NCBI GenBank assembly: GCA_965248605.1 | Contig: CBDFJV010000007.1 | Location: 2,356,001 to 2,420,000, forward strand | From: CAUZJF01 sp965248605 | GTDB lineage: Bacteria; Chloroflexota; Dehalococcoidia; Lucifugimonadales; CAUZJF01 | Reading direction: 5' to 3' | Length of the DNA: 64,000 nt | Part shown: in pieces, positions 1-7,448 of the stretch | Layout: every line of letters begins with the position of its first letter | Position numbering within the stretch: position 1 is the first letter of the stretch | Notes under the pieces: model-generated | Seen by the model: only the letters and a program-made list of their open reading frames with translations | Told to the model about the DNA's origin: nothing | Database searches by the model: none | Position numbers and translations under genes: made by a program

Positions 1-1
1 G

Positions 2-1417
2 GACTCGGAGTTCAAGTTCCTGAAGCTGGCCTTTGCGAATACCAAGCAGACGGGTTACACACGCTTCGTCGAGCCCGCCGCTGGGTCTATGGCGATGTGC
101 CATATGTCTCGGCAGGCCGGGTGGCTTCCGAATCAGATGGAGGCCAGCGACGTTGTCCTTTTCAGCGCCGTCATGGGCAACGCTCTCATGGGGCAGCGCG
201 TAGACCACCTTGAGGTCCAGATAGACGGCTTCGACGATGAGGACCTCGGCGACCCCGCTACCGTTATCTGGGCCGAGACGGTCTGCCGGGCTGAGGCGAA
301 GTCGCAGCGCATCTACTGGCGCGAGATCGCCCGCGCGATGCGACTGGACAAGCAACACCACCTCGATACGATCAATCAGCAGCTCGATAGGGGCAGGTCC
401 TCCATCGGAGGCTTGAACTACCGCCCGCTCGACCTGTTCGACCATCTGGACGAAGTGATCGACGACCCGCATACCCTGGTCTCGCTGAACCCTCCCTCGA
501 CCAAGGCGGGCTACGAGAAGTTCTACGACACAGGGGATCGTGTCCGCTGGAAGGAACCCACCTACCAGGTTTTCGATCCCGTGGCAGGCTACGAGCGCTT
601 GAAGGGCTACATGGAGCGATCCAAGGCCCTGCTGTCCATCTACGAGGAGAACCAGAGCGGCTTCGAGGTTGAGGGAGCCTTTGTTGTTCGGGGCAGCATG
701 AGGAAGGGCAAGGGAGACACGGGTGTCGCCCGCAGCGTGAACTACTACATCGTCTCGAACCGTCCCGACGAGATGAAGCGCTACGTCGGCGGGGCTCTGG
801 TTGTTCCCTGGTCGGGCTATCCGATTGAGCGTGGAGATTTCAGGCTTCTGCCTGAGAACTACACCGTCTCTGATTCCTCGCGGGTTGATGTCGTCTCGAT
901 CCCCGCCGATATTGGAAACTACCACCGAGCGCTATGGACGCACAAATTCGTGGGCGGTCAGTGCGCTCTGAACCTGGCGATGCTTCTGGATGGCTACCTG
1001 GCCGGAGTGTTCGGCTATGACCCGTCGTATGTGACCTCGGCGGGGGCCTTCGGCAAGGATTCCAGTGCGGTGGCCATCGTCTACGGCATGTGCGTGCCAA
1101 GGCGGGACCTGCGGCTGAACCGGCTTCTCAGCCGCCTGGCCATGACGCGCCAGTCCCTCTCCGTTGTCCTGCCGGACATCGCCCTGGCCCGCTGCGATCA
1201 CCTGGTGACAGCGCAGCTCACGCAGTATCCAGAGGCCAAGGAGTACCGGGGCATTATGAAGCTGGTCAAGCGCAAGAAGGACCCGCATCACGGCTTCAGG
1301 CTGATCTATAACGGCCCCGTCATGGAGGAGACGTGGGACGCAATCCTGAAACTATGGTTGAAAGATGAGGAACGATGGCAAAGAGCGAGCAGAAAAAGGC
1401 AGCTACAGCCAGCTTAG
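2..1417 (+). CDS. Putative antirestriction adenine methyltransferase, 5' end outside window
   Basis: The reading frame is open from the first bases of the window, so the first ATG (89) is internal and the true start lies to the left. Just before that ATG the frame encodes FVEPAAGSMAM, which matches motif I (SAM binding) of D12-class N6-adenine methyltransferases, and a later LNPPSTKAGYEKFY segment is a variant of the catalytic (D/N)PP(Y/F) motif. Relatives in phages usually sit upstream of terminase and are annotated as antirestriction adenine methyltransferases; the role would be to modify phage DNA against host restriction. The 3' end overlaps the ParB-like gene by 43 bp, suggesting translational coupling. 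The missing aromatic residue directly after NPP makes full activity uncertain. Confidence 0.7.
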   Translation, partial: DSEFKFLKLAFANTKQTGYTRFVEPAAGSMAMCHMSRQAGWLPNQMEASDVVLFSAVMGNALMGQRVDHLEVQIDGFDDEDLGDPATVIWAETVCRAEAKSQRIYWREIARAMRLDKQHHLDTINQQLDRGRSSIGGLNYRPLDLFDHLDEVIDDPHTLVSLNPPSTKAGYEKFYDTGDRVRWKEPTYQVFDPVAGYERLKGYMERSKALLSIYEENQSGFEVEGAFVVRGSMRKGKGDTGVARSVNYYIVSNRPDEMKRYVGGALVVPWSGYPIERGDFRLLPENYTVSDSSRVDVVSIPADIGNYHRALWTHKFVGGQCALNLAMLLDGYLAGVFGYDPSYVTSAGAFGKDSSAVAIVYGMCVPRRDLRLNRLLSRLAMTRQSLSVVLPDIALARCDHLVTAQLTQYPEAKEYRGIMKLVKRKKDPHHGFRLIYNGPVMEETWDAILKLWLKDEERWQRASRKRQLQPA

Positions 1418-2166
1418 AGCCTGAGTCCACTGGCCTCAGCCTTATTGCCGACCTGGGCGACGGCATGAAGCTGTACATGGCGGAGCTTGACAAGCTGCGC
1501 GAGCAGGATGTGAACGCCCGCATCCTGCCTACTGCGGAGCACAACACGCTAGTCAACAACATCCGCAACCGGGGCCGTCTGGAGAGTGTTCCCTACTGCA
1601 TCCTCAACAACGGGCAGGCGGAGATAGTCAGCGGGCACCACAGGGTTCGGGCGGCGAGGGAGGCGGGGGTAACCGAGGCCCCCGTGCTCGTGGACGAGTC
1701 GGGCTTGTCGCGCAGTGAGATCGTCGCCAAGCAGCTTGCCCACAACCGCATTCAGGGCTTCGACGACCCTGAGACGCTTCGCCGCCTGTTCAGCATCTTG
1801 GATACCCCTGACCTGCTTCTCGCGTCGGGGCTGGCCGACGACCTTATCGACCTGCCCTCTGTGGACTTGGAGTCGGGCATCACGCCGTACATGGACATGG
1901 GCTGGAAGACAGTAACGCTCACGTTCCTGCCCCATCAGCTCAAGAACTTCACCGACCTGATAGACACGATTCCACCGTCTGACCTGGTTGGGGTTGCCAG
2001 CGTTGAGCAGTACGAGGCGTTCTTGGAGGCGGCTCTGAAGTACGCTCGCTTTAGGGACATACGGAATATCGGTACGGCCCTTGCCCTGCTCTCTGAGGTC
2101 GCACTGGAGCAGAACAGCAGGCTTGAGGCTATCGCTGCCGAAGCGGAAGAGGAGAAGGATGACTAG
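1375..2166 (+). CDS. ParB/Srx-like nuclease-domain protein
   Basis: A protein of 263 residues. Residues about 45-110 hold a ParB N-terminal-like fold with the SGHHRVRAAREAG motif (the family GxHRxxA/R signature) preceded by a conserved strand around ILPTAEHNTL. In phages such proteins are found beside DNA-modification genes and terminase, as here; whether it cleaves DNA, binds CTP, or assists the neighbouring methyltransferase cannot be told from sequence. The ATG at 1375 is preceded by GATGAGGAACG and overlaps the upstream gene; the stop overlaps the start of the next gene by 8 bp, so the three genes form one operon. Confidence 0.7.
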   Translation: MAKSEQKKAATASLEPESTGLSLIADLGDGMKLYMAELDKLREQDVNARILPTAEHNTLVNNIRNRGRLESVPYCILNNGQAEIVSGHHRVRAAREAGVTEAPVLVDESGLSRSEIVAKQLAHNRIQGFDDPETLRRLFSILDTPDLLLASGLADDLIDLPSVDLESGITPYMDMGWKTVTLTFLPHQLKNFTDLIDTIPPSDLVGVASVEQYEAFLEAALKYARFRDIRNIGTALALLSEVALEQNSRLEAIAAEAEEEKDD

Positions 2167-2716
2167 CAGTAGCCTCCCTTGGGAGAGGGTGCCTTATGAG
2201 ACCCGTCAAGCATACGAGGCGTTCTGCGGCTACCGGGACATGGGCAGTAGCCGTAGTGTGGCGAAGGTTGGGACACAGTTAGGGAAGTCCAACACCCTGC
2301 TCGAACGGTGGAGCAGTCGATGGAACTGGGTCTTGCGTGCCCAGCAGTACGACGACGAACTTGAACGCCAAGCCCGTTTGGACCGTGAGCAGGAGATCAA
2401 GGATACCCGGCGGCGGCACCTCCAGCTAGCGAGGCTACTGCTGAACAAGGTCTATGAGCGGATGCAGTCTCTTGAGCCAAACGACATCACTCCGGCTACG
2501 TTGGATCGCCTACTGCGAGTCAGCGCCGAGCTGGAGCTTACCTCACTCGGTATCAGCTCAAGGACCACACGGACGGAGTTGGTTGGCCCTGGAGGGGAGG
2601 CCCTAGAAATCAGTGCGAGGATTGTGACAGATGCCCTTATCGACCCTGACACACGACACGCTCTCGACGTTCTTAGTCAACGCCTGGAGAGCCAGTCCAG
2701 CGGCAACAGCGGCTAG
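2159..2716 (+). CDS. Terminase small-subunit-like DNA-binding protein
   Basis: A protein of 185 residues. The ATG at 2159 is chosen over a longer frame because it follows AGGAGAAG and overlaps the previous stop by 8 bp. The N-terminal half (ERVPYETRQAYEAF..., SVAKVGTQLGKS) looks like a helix-turn-helix typical of phage terminase small subunits that recognise packaging sites; the rest is helical and charged. It lies directly before, and overlaps by 86 bp, the terminase large subunit gene, which is the main support. Sequence similarity alone is weak. Confidence 0.6.
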   Translation: MTSSSLPWERVPYETRQAYEAFCGYRDMGSSRSVAKVGTQLGKSNTLLERWSSRWNWVLRAQQYDDELERQARLDREQEIKDTRRRHLQLARLLLNKVYERMQSLEPNDITPATLDRLLRVSAELELTSLGISSRTTRTELVGPGGEALEISARIVTDALIDPDTRHALDVLSQRLESQSSGNSG

Positions 2717-4019
2717 GTGGTCTAAAGGTCAGTGGGTGCGACAGCCCCACCTTGGCCTGATCTCCCAGAAGGTCGCATCGCTGGTTGAGAGGCCGTTGCG
2801 CCTCATTGTCTCCATGCCTCCGAGGCACGGAAAGAGTGAAATGCTGTCCCACTGGACGCCGGTATGGTTTCTGGCCAACTGGCCGTGGAAGAACGTGGGC
2901 CTGGCCAGCTACGCCGCCGACTTCGCTGGGACCTGGGGTCGTAAGGCCAGGGACTCGGTGGTAGAGAACCAGGTGCAAATGGGCCTTCGTGTTCGGGACG
3001 ACCTGAACAGGGCCTCGCAGTGGCAGCTATCAGCGGGAGGCGGAATGATGACCGCCGGCGTCGGCGGCCCCTTCACGGGGTACGGCTTTGACCTGTTGAT
3101 TCTGGATGACCCGATCAAGAACCGGCAGGAGGCGGACAGCATCACGATGCGCAACCACCTGTGGGAGTGGTGGCGCTCCACAGCCCGTACCAGGCTGGAG
3201 CCGGCGGGCTCCGTCATCATCGTCGCAACTAGGTGGCATGAAGACGACCTCATAGGCCGACTGCTGAGCGACGAGTTCCTGGAGGGAGAGGTAGCGAGCG
3301 ACCGATGGGAGCACATACGGCTCCCTGCACTGGCCGAGCCCGGCGACCCTCTGGGACGAGAGGAAGACGCTCCGCTATGGCCGGAACGTTACGACGCCAG
3401 TGCCCTGGCAGCGGCCAGGGTGGACATCGGCCCCCAGGACTGGCCGGGGCTCTACCAGCAGCGCCCGTCCCGACAGGGGGGCAGCGTCTTCCGGGACCAG
3501 TGGTGGGTCTTCGAGGCAAAGGTGGAGCCGGGAGAACGGGTGTTCCAGTTCTGGGACACCGCCTTCAAGACGGGCCAACAGAATGACTACTCGGTGTGCT
3601 GCACCATGACGACGACTCCCAACGGCTACGCTGTGCTGGACGTATGGCGTGATCGTGTCGAGTACCCGGACCTGCTGAAGGCTATGCAGGCCCAGGACAA
3701 AGATCACAATCCCTCGGCCATCTTCGTCGAGGACGCGGCCAGCGGGCAGTCGGTGGTGCAGAGCCTACGGCGCGAGACGAGGCTGCCGGTGCTGCCAGTC
3801 AAGCCCATTGGGGACAAGGTGCTGCGGGCCAACAGGGTCACCGGAACCGTTGAGGCCAAGAAGATCACGCTCCCAAGGACAGCCCCGTGGCTACAGGCGT
3901 TCCGTGAGGAGCTGGCAGCCTTCCCCAACGGCGTACACGACGACCAGGTGGACTCCTTCGTGGGCTGTCTCACGCAGTTCATGGGCAGGGCTGGAGGCAT
4001 TGGGGGGTTCTATGTATAG
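2631..4019 (+). CDS. terL: Terminase large subunit (packaging ATPase-nuclease)
   Basis: A 462-residue DNA packaging motor. The N-terminal ATPase shows Walker A PPRHGKSE (residues 63-70) and Walker B LLILDDP (155-161). The C-terminal RNase H-like nuclease shows the acidic positions FWDTAFKTG (around 307), FVEDAASG (around 367) and HDDQVDS (around 436). This matches Terminase_6-type large subunits in length and layout. The ATG lies inside the 3' end of the small-subunit gene and follows GAGGATTGTGACAG. The frame is intact, in contrast to the portal and protease genes downstream. Confidence 0.93.
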   Translation: MPLSTLTHDTLSTFLVNAWRASPAATAARWSKGQWVRQPHLGLISQKVASLVERPLRLIVSMPPRHGKSEMLSHWTPVWFLANWPWKNVGLASYAADFAGTWGRKARDSVVENQVQMGLRVRDDLNRASQWQLSAGGGMMTAGVGGPFTGYGFDLLILDDPIKNRQEADSITMRNHLWEWWRSTARTRLEPAGSVIIVATRWHEDDLIGRLLSDEFLEGEVASDRWEHIRLPALAEPGDPLGREEDAPLWPERYDASALAAARVDIGPQDWPGLYQQRPSRQGGSVFRDQWWVFEAKVEPGERVFQFWDTAFKTGQQNDYSVCCTMTTTPNGYAVLDVWRDRVEYPDLLKAMQAQDKDHNPSAIFVEDAASGQSVVQSLRRETRLPVLPVKPIGDKVLRANRVTGTVEAKKITLPRTAPWLQAFREELAAFPNGVHDDQVDSFVGCLTQFMGRAGGIGGFYV

Positions 4020-4082
4020 GTGGAGGGCACAGGATAATTTTGCAGTAAGGAGGCTTCCGGTGCCTGAGAAAGAGGGATAGGG

Positions 4083-4289
4083 ATGCCGCTCAGTGAGCAC
4101 GAGGAGAGGGCGTCAGAGTTGCTTTTGAAGTTCCAAGAGATTGTAACCAGTGATTGGGGACTGTGTGCGAATAGTGCGGAATTCTACGGAGCTATACACA
4201 CTCTTCAGTCATTTATCGTCCAGCACATGCTCCAGCGCCAGGAGCCAGAGTATTGGGCATCATGGTATCAGAAGGCGCCCGATGCCTAA
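4083..4289 (+). CDS. Small phage protein, unknown function
   Basis: A 68-residue, acidic, largely helical protein between terminase and portal. It follows a purine-rich leader (GAAAGAGGGATAGGG) and ends 15 bp before the portal start. It contains Cys and several Trp/Tyr residues near the C-terminus (EYWASWY) but no motif I recognise. Position and spacing fit the phage operon. Confidence 0.55.
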   Translation: MPLSEHEERASELLLKFQEIVTSDWGLCANSAEFYGAIHTLQSFIVQHMLQRQEPEYWASWYQKAPDA

Positions 4290-4979
4290 GAAGGAGGACA
4301 CACGATGATACTTGAACGACAGATGCTAGCGATGCGGGGCATGTTGGGCCTGGGGAGACGACCCAGAGAGGGCGTTCAGCGCGCCAACGAACCCTACGCC
4401 GCCATGTCCCAGGTGAGCAGTGGAGTGGGGCTTGCCACGAAGCAGATCGAGGAGTGGCTGAACAACCTCGGCAAGAGACAATCGGGTGGTGTGGAGGGCT
4501 ACTACCGCACCTCTGTCCCGGTCTACAGGGCGATAAAGCTCAGGTCTGACGCCGTTGCCCGCGCCCGGCTCAAGGTCTACCGCCTGGACTCTGACGATGA
4601 GTTGGAGTGGGTGGGTGAGGCCGACCCTGTGCAGGGACTCCTTGACCGGGTGAATCAGGACTGGACCCGTAGCCGCATGTGGCGTGCCGTAGAGACGTAT
4701 CTGTGCCTCTGGGGGCAATCGTTCAGGTGGATTGACAAGGGCGGCTCCCCCGACCCTGCGGCATGGGAGATATGGCCTCTCAGACCCGACAAGGTGAAGG
4801 TCATGGTGGGCAAGGACGGTACTATCGCTGGCTACGTCCACGACCCGCACGGCTCGCGGTTTGCCATGCTGCCCGACGAGGTGATCTGGGACCGCTACTT
4901 CAACCCGCAGGACCACTTCAAGGGGCAGTCTCCACTGGAGGCGGTGCGTGGCTGGGTGCAGATGCAGCTGGGCGGTGAC

Positions 4980-5017
4980 ATGGTGGAGTTCAACCACCAT
5001 GGTGGAGTTCAACCACC
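4980..5017 (+). repeat. 19-bp perfect tandem duplication in the portal gene
   Basis: Two adjacent identical copies of ATGGTGGAGTTCAACCACC at 4980-4998 and 4999-5017. One copy must be removed to join the two halves of the portal reading frame. Confidence 0.97.
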
Positions 5018-5494
5018 AGCTATTCAAGCACGGCGTCCTAGTCAGCAATCTGGCCTTCTTCCTCGAAAGTCCGGAGCTAGGCGACATTGAGCTGTTCCAG
5101 GAACGGTTGGCAGACCGTTACAGCGGGATGGAGAATGCACAGCGCCCCATCATCGCTCCGAGTCAGGGCAGCGTCCAGAACCTCGGCCTTAGCAACCGTG
5201 ACATGGAGTTCATCCAGGGCATCCAGCTTGCCAAGGAGCAGGTTGCCGACAGCTTAGGGGTGCCGGAGGAGCTGATGGCCGGCGCACAGCACCCCACGTT
5301 CAGCAATCGTGAGGCGGCCATCAAGGACTTCTACGCCAACACGGTAACGCAGGAGTGGGACCTGCTGGCCTCAGAGATGCAGGAGCAGTTCGTCCCCGCG
5401 TTGCCCAGGGGTTATCAGGATGTGGTGCTGAGGTTCGACACCGCTGAGATAGCGGAGATGCAGGAGTCGCTCACCGACCGCTCGAACCGGGAGG

Positions 5495-5676
5495 TCGCCC
5501 AGGCAACGGCGGCCAAAACGAGGTCCGAGGCGGTAAACATAGCGGTTCAGGGGGGCATCATCGACGAGAACGAGGGACGCGTCATTCGCCCAGGCAACGG
5601 CGGCCAAAACGAGGTCCGAGGCGGTAAACATAGCGGTTCAGGGGGGCATCATCGACGAGAACGAGGGACGCGTCAT
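5495..5676 (+). repeat. 91-bp perfect tandem duplication near the portal 3' end
   Basis: Positions 5495-5585 are repeated at 5586-5676 without mismatch. The unit encodes the segment from VAQATAAKTRSE to DENEGRVI, and its length (3n+1) throws the second copy out of frame. Confidence 0.95.
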
Positions 5677-5725
5677 TCTGAGTGGTGACCCGATCTTTGG
5701 CGAGCTTGAGGATCTGGAATAGTCG

Positions 5726-6457
5726 ATGCCACGGCCAATCAACGGCGTAGGCCCCAGACGGCTGGACGAGCGGTTGTATGACAGGACTCTGCGAAGACTT
5801 GTCCTTGCTCCGCTCATGGCCCAGCTTCGCTCTGGCCTGTCCGAGGCTTCAGCCGCGTCCCTGGCCCTGGAGATCATCGACGGGGTGTTTCGGCGCTGGC
5901 GCATGGGGGGGTTGGTCGATGAGGAGGTGGCGGTCCACTCTGCCAGGGTGTCGGGCTACCATAAACGAAGGCTGATTCAGACCTTCAGAACGGCGCTCGG
6001 CATCGACATACGGCCTAGGCTCTTGGACTCGGCCATCGAGCCGCTGATGTCGGCATGGCGTCAGGAGAACATCTCCCTCATTCGGACGATTCCTGAGCGG
6101 TTCCACGGGGCGCTGTCCCAGCGGGTGAGCGAGACGTTCGCGCAGCAGCCCTTTGACCAGCAGGCGCTCTCGAAGGTGCTGAACCGAGAGTTCAAGGTAT
6201 CGGGAAGCAATCTGCGACGACTGACCCGTGACCAGACCTCAAAGGCCGTTGGTCAGTTTACCCATGCAAGACACCGGCAGCTAGGGATACAGGAGTACAC
6301 CTGGCGGACCGCAGAGGACGAGCGCGTCAGGGCTACTCACGTTTCCCTCAACGGCACCCGTCAAAGCTGGGACTCCGCGCCCGGAGTGGGTCACCCTGGA
6401 TCGGACATACTCTGCCGCTGTGTCGCCATCCCGGTCATTGAGGAAGCCGATGGCTGA
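5726..6457 (+). CDS. Phage minor head / head morphogenesis protein (SPP1 gp7, Mu F-like)
   Basis: A 243-residue protein. The C-terminal domain carries the family signature: RLTRDQTSKAVGQF, then YTWRTAEDERVRATH, a small LNG turn, SWDSAPGVGHPG and a closing CRC motif around residue 232. Such proteins are minor capsid components attached to the portal and aid assembly or DNA delivery. The gene starts 3 bp after the portal stop and overlaps the following small gene by 8 bp. Confidence 0.88.
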   Translation: MPRPINGVGPRRLDERLYDRTLRRLVLAPLMAQLRSGLSEASAASLALEIIDGVFRRWRMGGLVDEEVAVHSARVSGYHKRRLIQTFRTALGIDIRPRLLDSAIEPLMSAWRQENISLIRTIPERFHGALSQRVSETFAQQPFDQQALSKVLNREFKVSGSNLRRLTRDQTSKAVGQFTHARHRQLGIQEYTWRTAEDERVRATHVSLNGTRQSWDSAPGVGHPGSDILCRCVAIPVIEEADG

Positions 6458-6614
6458 GCGGACGACAACCCTTCAAACGGACTTTAAGCCCCGATGCTGG
6501 TACCCCAATTGCCGGAAGGTGCTGGCCGAGAGGTTGCCGCCTTCCGGCTGGCCGCCGGGCCTAGCCATTCGCTGCCCTCGGTGCCGCCGTATTAACCCCA
6601 AACAACCGGGGTGA
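6450..6614 (+). CDS. Com-like zinc-finger protein
   Basis: A 54-residue protein starting at the ATG that overlaps the previous stop (ATGGCTGA). It has CWYPNC near the start and IRCPRCRR near the end, the C-x4-C / C-x2-C layout of the phage Mu Com family, small zinc-finger RNA-binding proteins; Mu Com activates translation of the DNA-modification gene mom. A similar role toward the methyltransferase gene here is only an inference. Confidence 0.6.
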   Translation: MAERTTTLQTDFKPRCWYPNCRKVLAERLPPSGWPPGLAIRCPRCRRINPKQPG

Positions 6615-6650
6615 AGTCACGCGAGTCTAGGCAATCCCCCTCCAAAACCC

Positions 6651-6679
6651 TTGACATATTGTAGACATTCGTCTACAAT
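6651..6679 (+). promoter_or_regulatory. Promoter with palindromic operator for the toxin-antitoxin pair
   Basis: TTGACA (6651-6656), 17-bp spacer, TACAAT (6674-6679). The perfect inverted repeat TTGTAGAC-ATTC-GTCTACAA (6659-6678) fills the spacer and covers the -10 box, as expected for autorepression by an HTH antitoxin. The predicted transcription start coincides with the ATG at 6686, so the mRNA would be leaderless or nearly so. Confidence 0.8.
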
Positions 6680-6685
6680 TACTAC

Positions 6686-7000
6686 ATGGTCAAGGTGCTT
6701 CAAACGGAGACGTTTAGGCGGTGGCTGGGCAGATTGCGGGACGACCGCGCAGTCGTTGCAATCACGAGGCGATTGGAGCGCGTCGCACAAGGGAACATAG
6801 GCGATGCCCGTTCTATAGGTGAGGGGGTCTCAGAGTTGCGAATCTCCTACCGCCCCGGGTATCGGCTTTACTTCATCAGACGGGGTATCGAGGTGATTAT
6901 CCTCTTGTGCGGCGGGGACAAGGGCAGCCAGCAGCGGGACATCGAGCGAGCCAAACAGATGGCGAAAGAGTGGAGGACTAATGAACGAGAAACTTTCTGA
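6686..7000 (+). CDS. RelE/ParE-superfamily addiction toxin (HI1419-type)
   Basis: A 104-residue protein matching the type II addiction-module killer family: ETFRRWLGRLRD at the N-terminus, the central RLERVAQGNIGDARSIGEGVSELRI block, then GYRLYFIRRG and LLCGGDKGSQQRDIERA. Relatives are ribosome-dependent or otherwise growth-arresting toxins. The toxin gene precedes and overlaps the antitoxin gene by 20 bp, the usual HI1419/HI1420 order. No ribosome-binding site precedes the start, consistent with a leaderless transcript. In a prophage it would stabilise the element. Confidence 0.82.
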   Translation: MVKVLQTETFRRWLGRLRDDRAVVAITRRLERVAQGNIGDARSIGEGVSELRISYRPGYRLYFIRRGIEVIILLCGGDKGSQQRDIERAKQMAKEWRTNERETF

Positions 7001-7295
7001 GTTTGACGCGGCGGAGTACATGAACACCGATGAACGAGCCCGCCTGTATCTCGAGGCATGTGCGGAGGAGGACCCCGGAGACGGAAGCGTGATTCGCAAC
7101 GGGCTCAATGTCGTTGCCCGTGCAAAGAACATGAGCGCGTTAGCACGTGAGGCTGGCCTAGACCGGGCCGGTCTCATCAGAACTCTCTCCGATAACGGCA
7201 ACCCTTCGCTCGCCACGGTGATGAAGATTACCCGGGCGTTGGGTCTACGGGTGCGATTGCAACCCGTGGAGAACGACGGTGGGGTCGGCTCATAG
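6981..7295 (+). CDS. HTH antitoxin of the addiction module (HI1420-type)
   Basis: A 104-residue protein. The C-terminal half is an XRE/Cro-type helix-turn-helix (NMSALAREAGLDRAGLIRTLSDNGNPSLATVMKITRALGLRV), typical of antidote proteins paired with the upstream toxin. The N-terminal part (DAAEYMNTDERARLYLEA) is the toxin-contacting segment of this family. It probably binds the palindrome at 6659-6678 and represses its own promoter. Confidence 0.83.
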   Translation: MNEKLSEFDAAEYMNTDERARLYLEACAEEDPGDGSVIRNGLNVVARAKNMSALAREAGLDRAGLIRTLSDNGNPSLATVMKITRALGLRVRLQPVENDGGVGS

Positions 7296-7323
7296 CCCCG
7301 TCCAGCATAGGACAGTTCGCTAC

Positions 7324-7351
7324 TTGACATCCCTTCAACCTATTGTAAAAT
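7324..7351 (+). promoter_or_regulatory. Sigma70-type promoter upstream of the head genes
   Basis: TTGACA (7324-7329), 16-bp spacer, TAAAAT (7346-7351). It is followed within about 45 bp by two near-identical 15-bp direct repeats (7359-7373 and 7382-7396) and then an intrinsic terminator, so transcription would either stop as a short RNA or read on into the protease-capsid genes. Confidence 0.65.
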
Positions 7352-7393
7352 AGCTATAGTGCCCTAGTGGCCCGCACAACAGTGCCCTCGTGG

Positions 7394-7425
7394 CCCCGTG
7401 CAACGGATTTGCACGGGGCTTTTTT
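7394..7425 (+). terminator. Intrinsic terminator before the prohead protease
   Basis: A perfect 10-bp stem CCCCGTGCAA/TTGCACGGGG (7394-7403 with 7409-7418), 5-nt loop, then CTTTTTT. It lies only about 40 bp after the promoter at 7324-7351 and ahead of the strong TAAGGAGGTG ribosome site (7436-7445) of the protease gene. Confidence 0.85.
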
Positions 7426-7448
7426 GCGTTCAGCGTAAGGAGGTGTTG

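Larger units (their letters stand above)
4305..5722 (+). pseudogene. HK97-family portal protein, broken by two tandem duplications
   Basis: The N-terminal frame (4305-about 5017) and the following frame (about 4999-5590) together encode an HK97-type portal, the dodecameric ring through which DNA enters the head. A perfect 19-bp tandem duplication at 4980-5017 and a perfect 91-bp duplication at 5495-5676 each add one base modulo three. Removing one copy of each leaves 1308 bp, exactly 436 codons, ending at the TAG at 5720-5722 with a natural C-terminus (LSGDPIFGELEDLE). The gene lies between terminase and the minor head protein as expected. As written it cannot make a full portal, so the prophage is defective, unless the duplications are assembly errors. 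Confidence 0.88.

Noticed and set aside
4012..4080. 22-codon frame overlapping the terminase stop
   Set aside because: Too short and without any conserved or compositional support.
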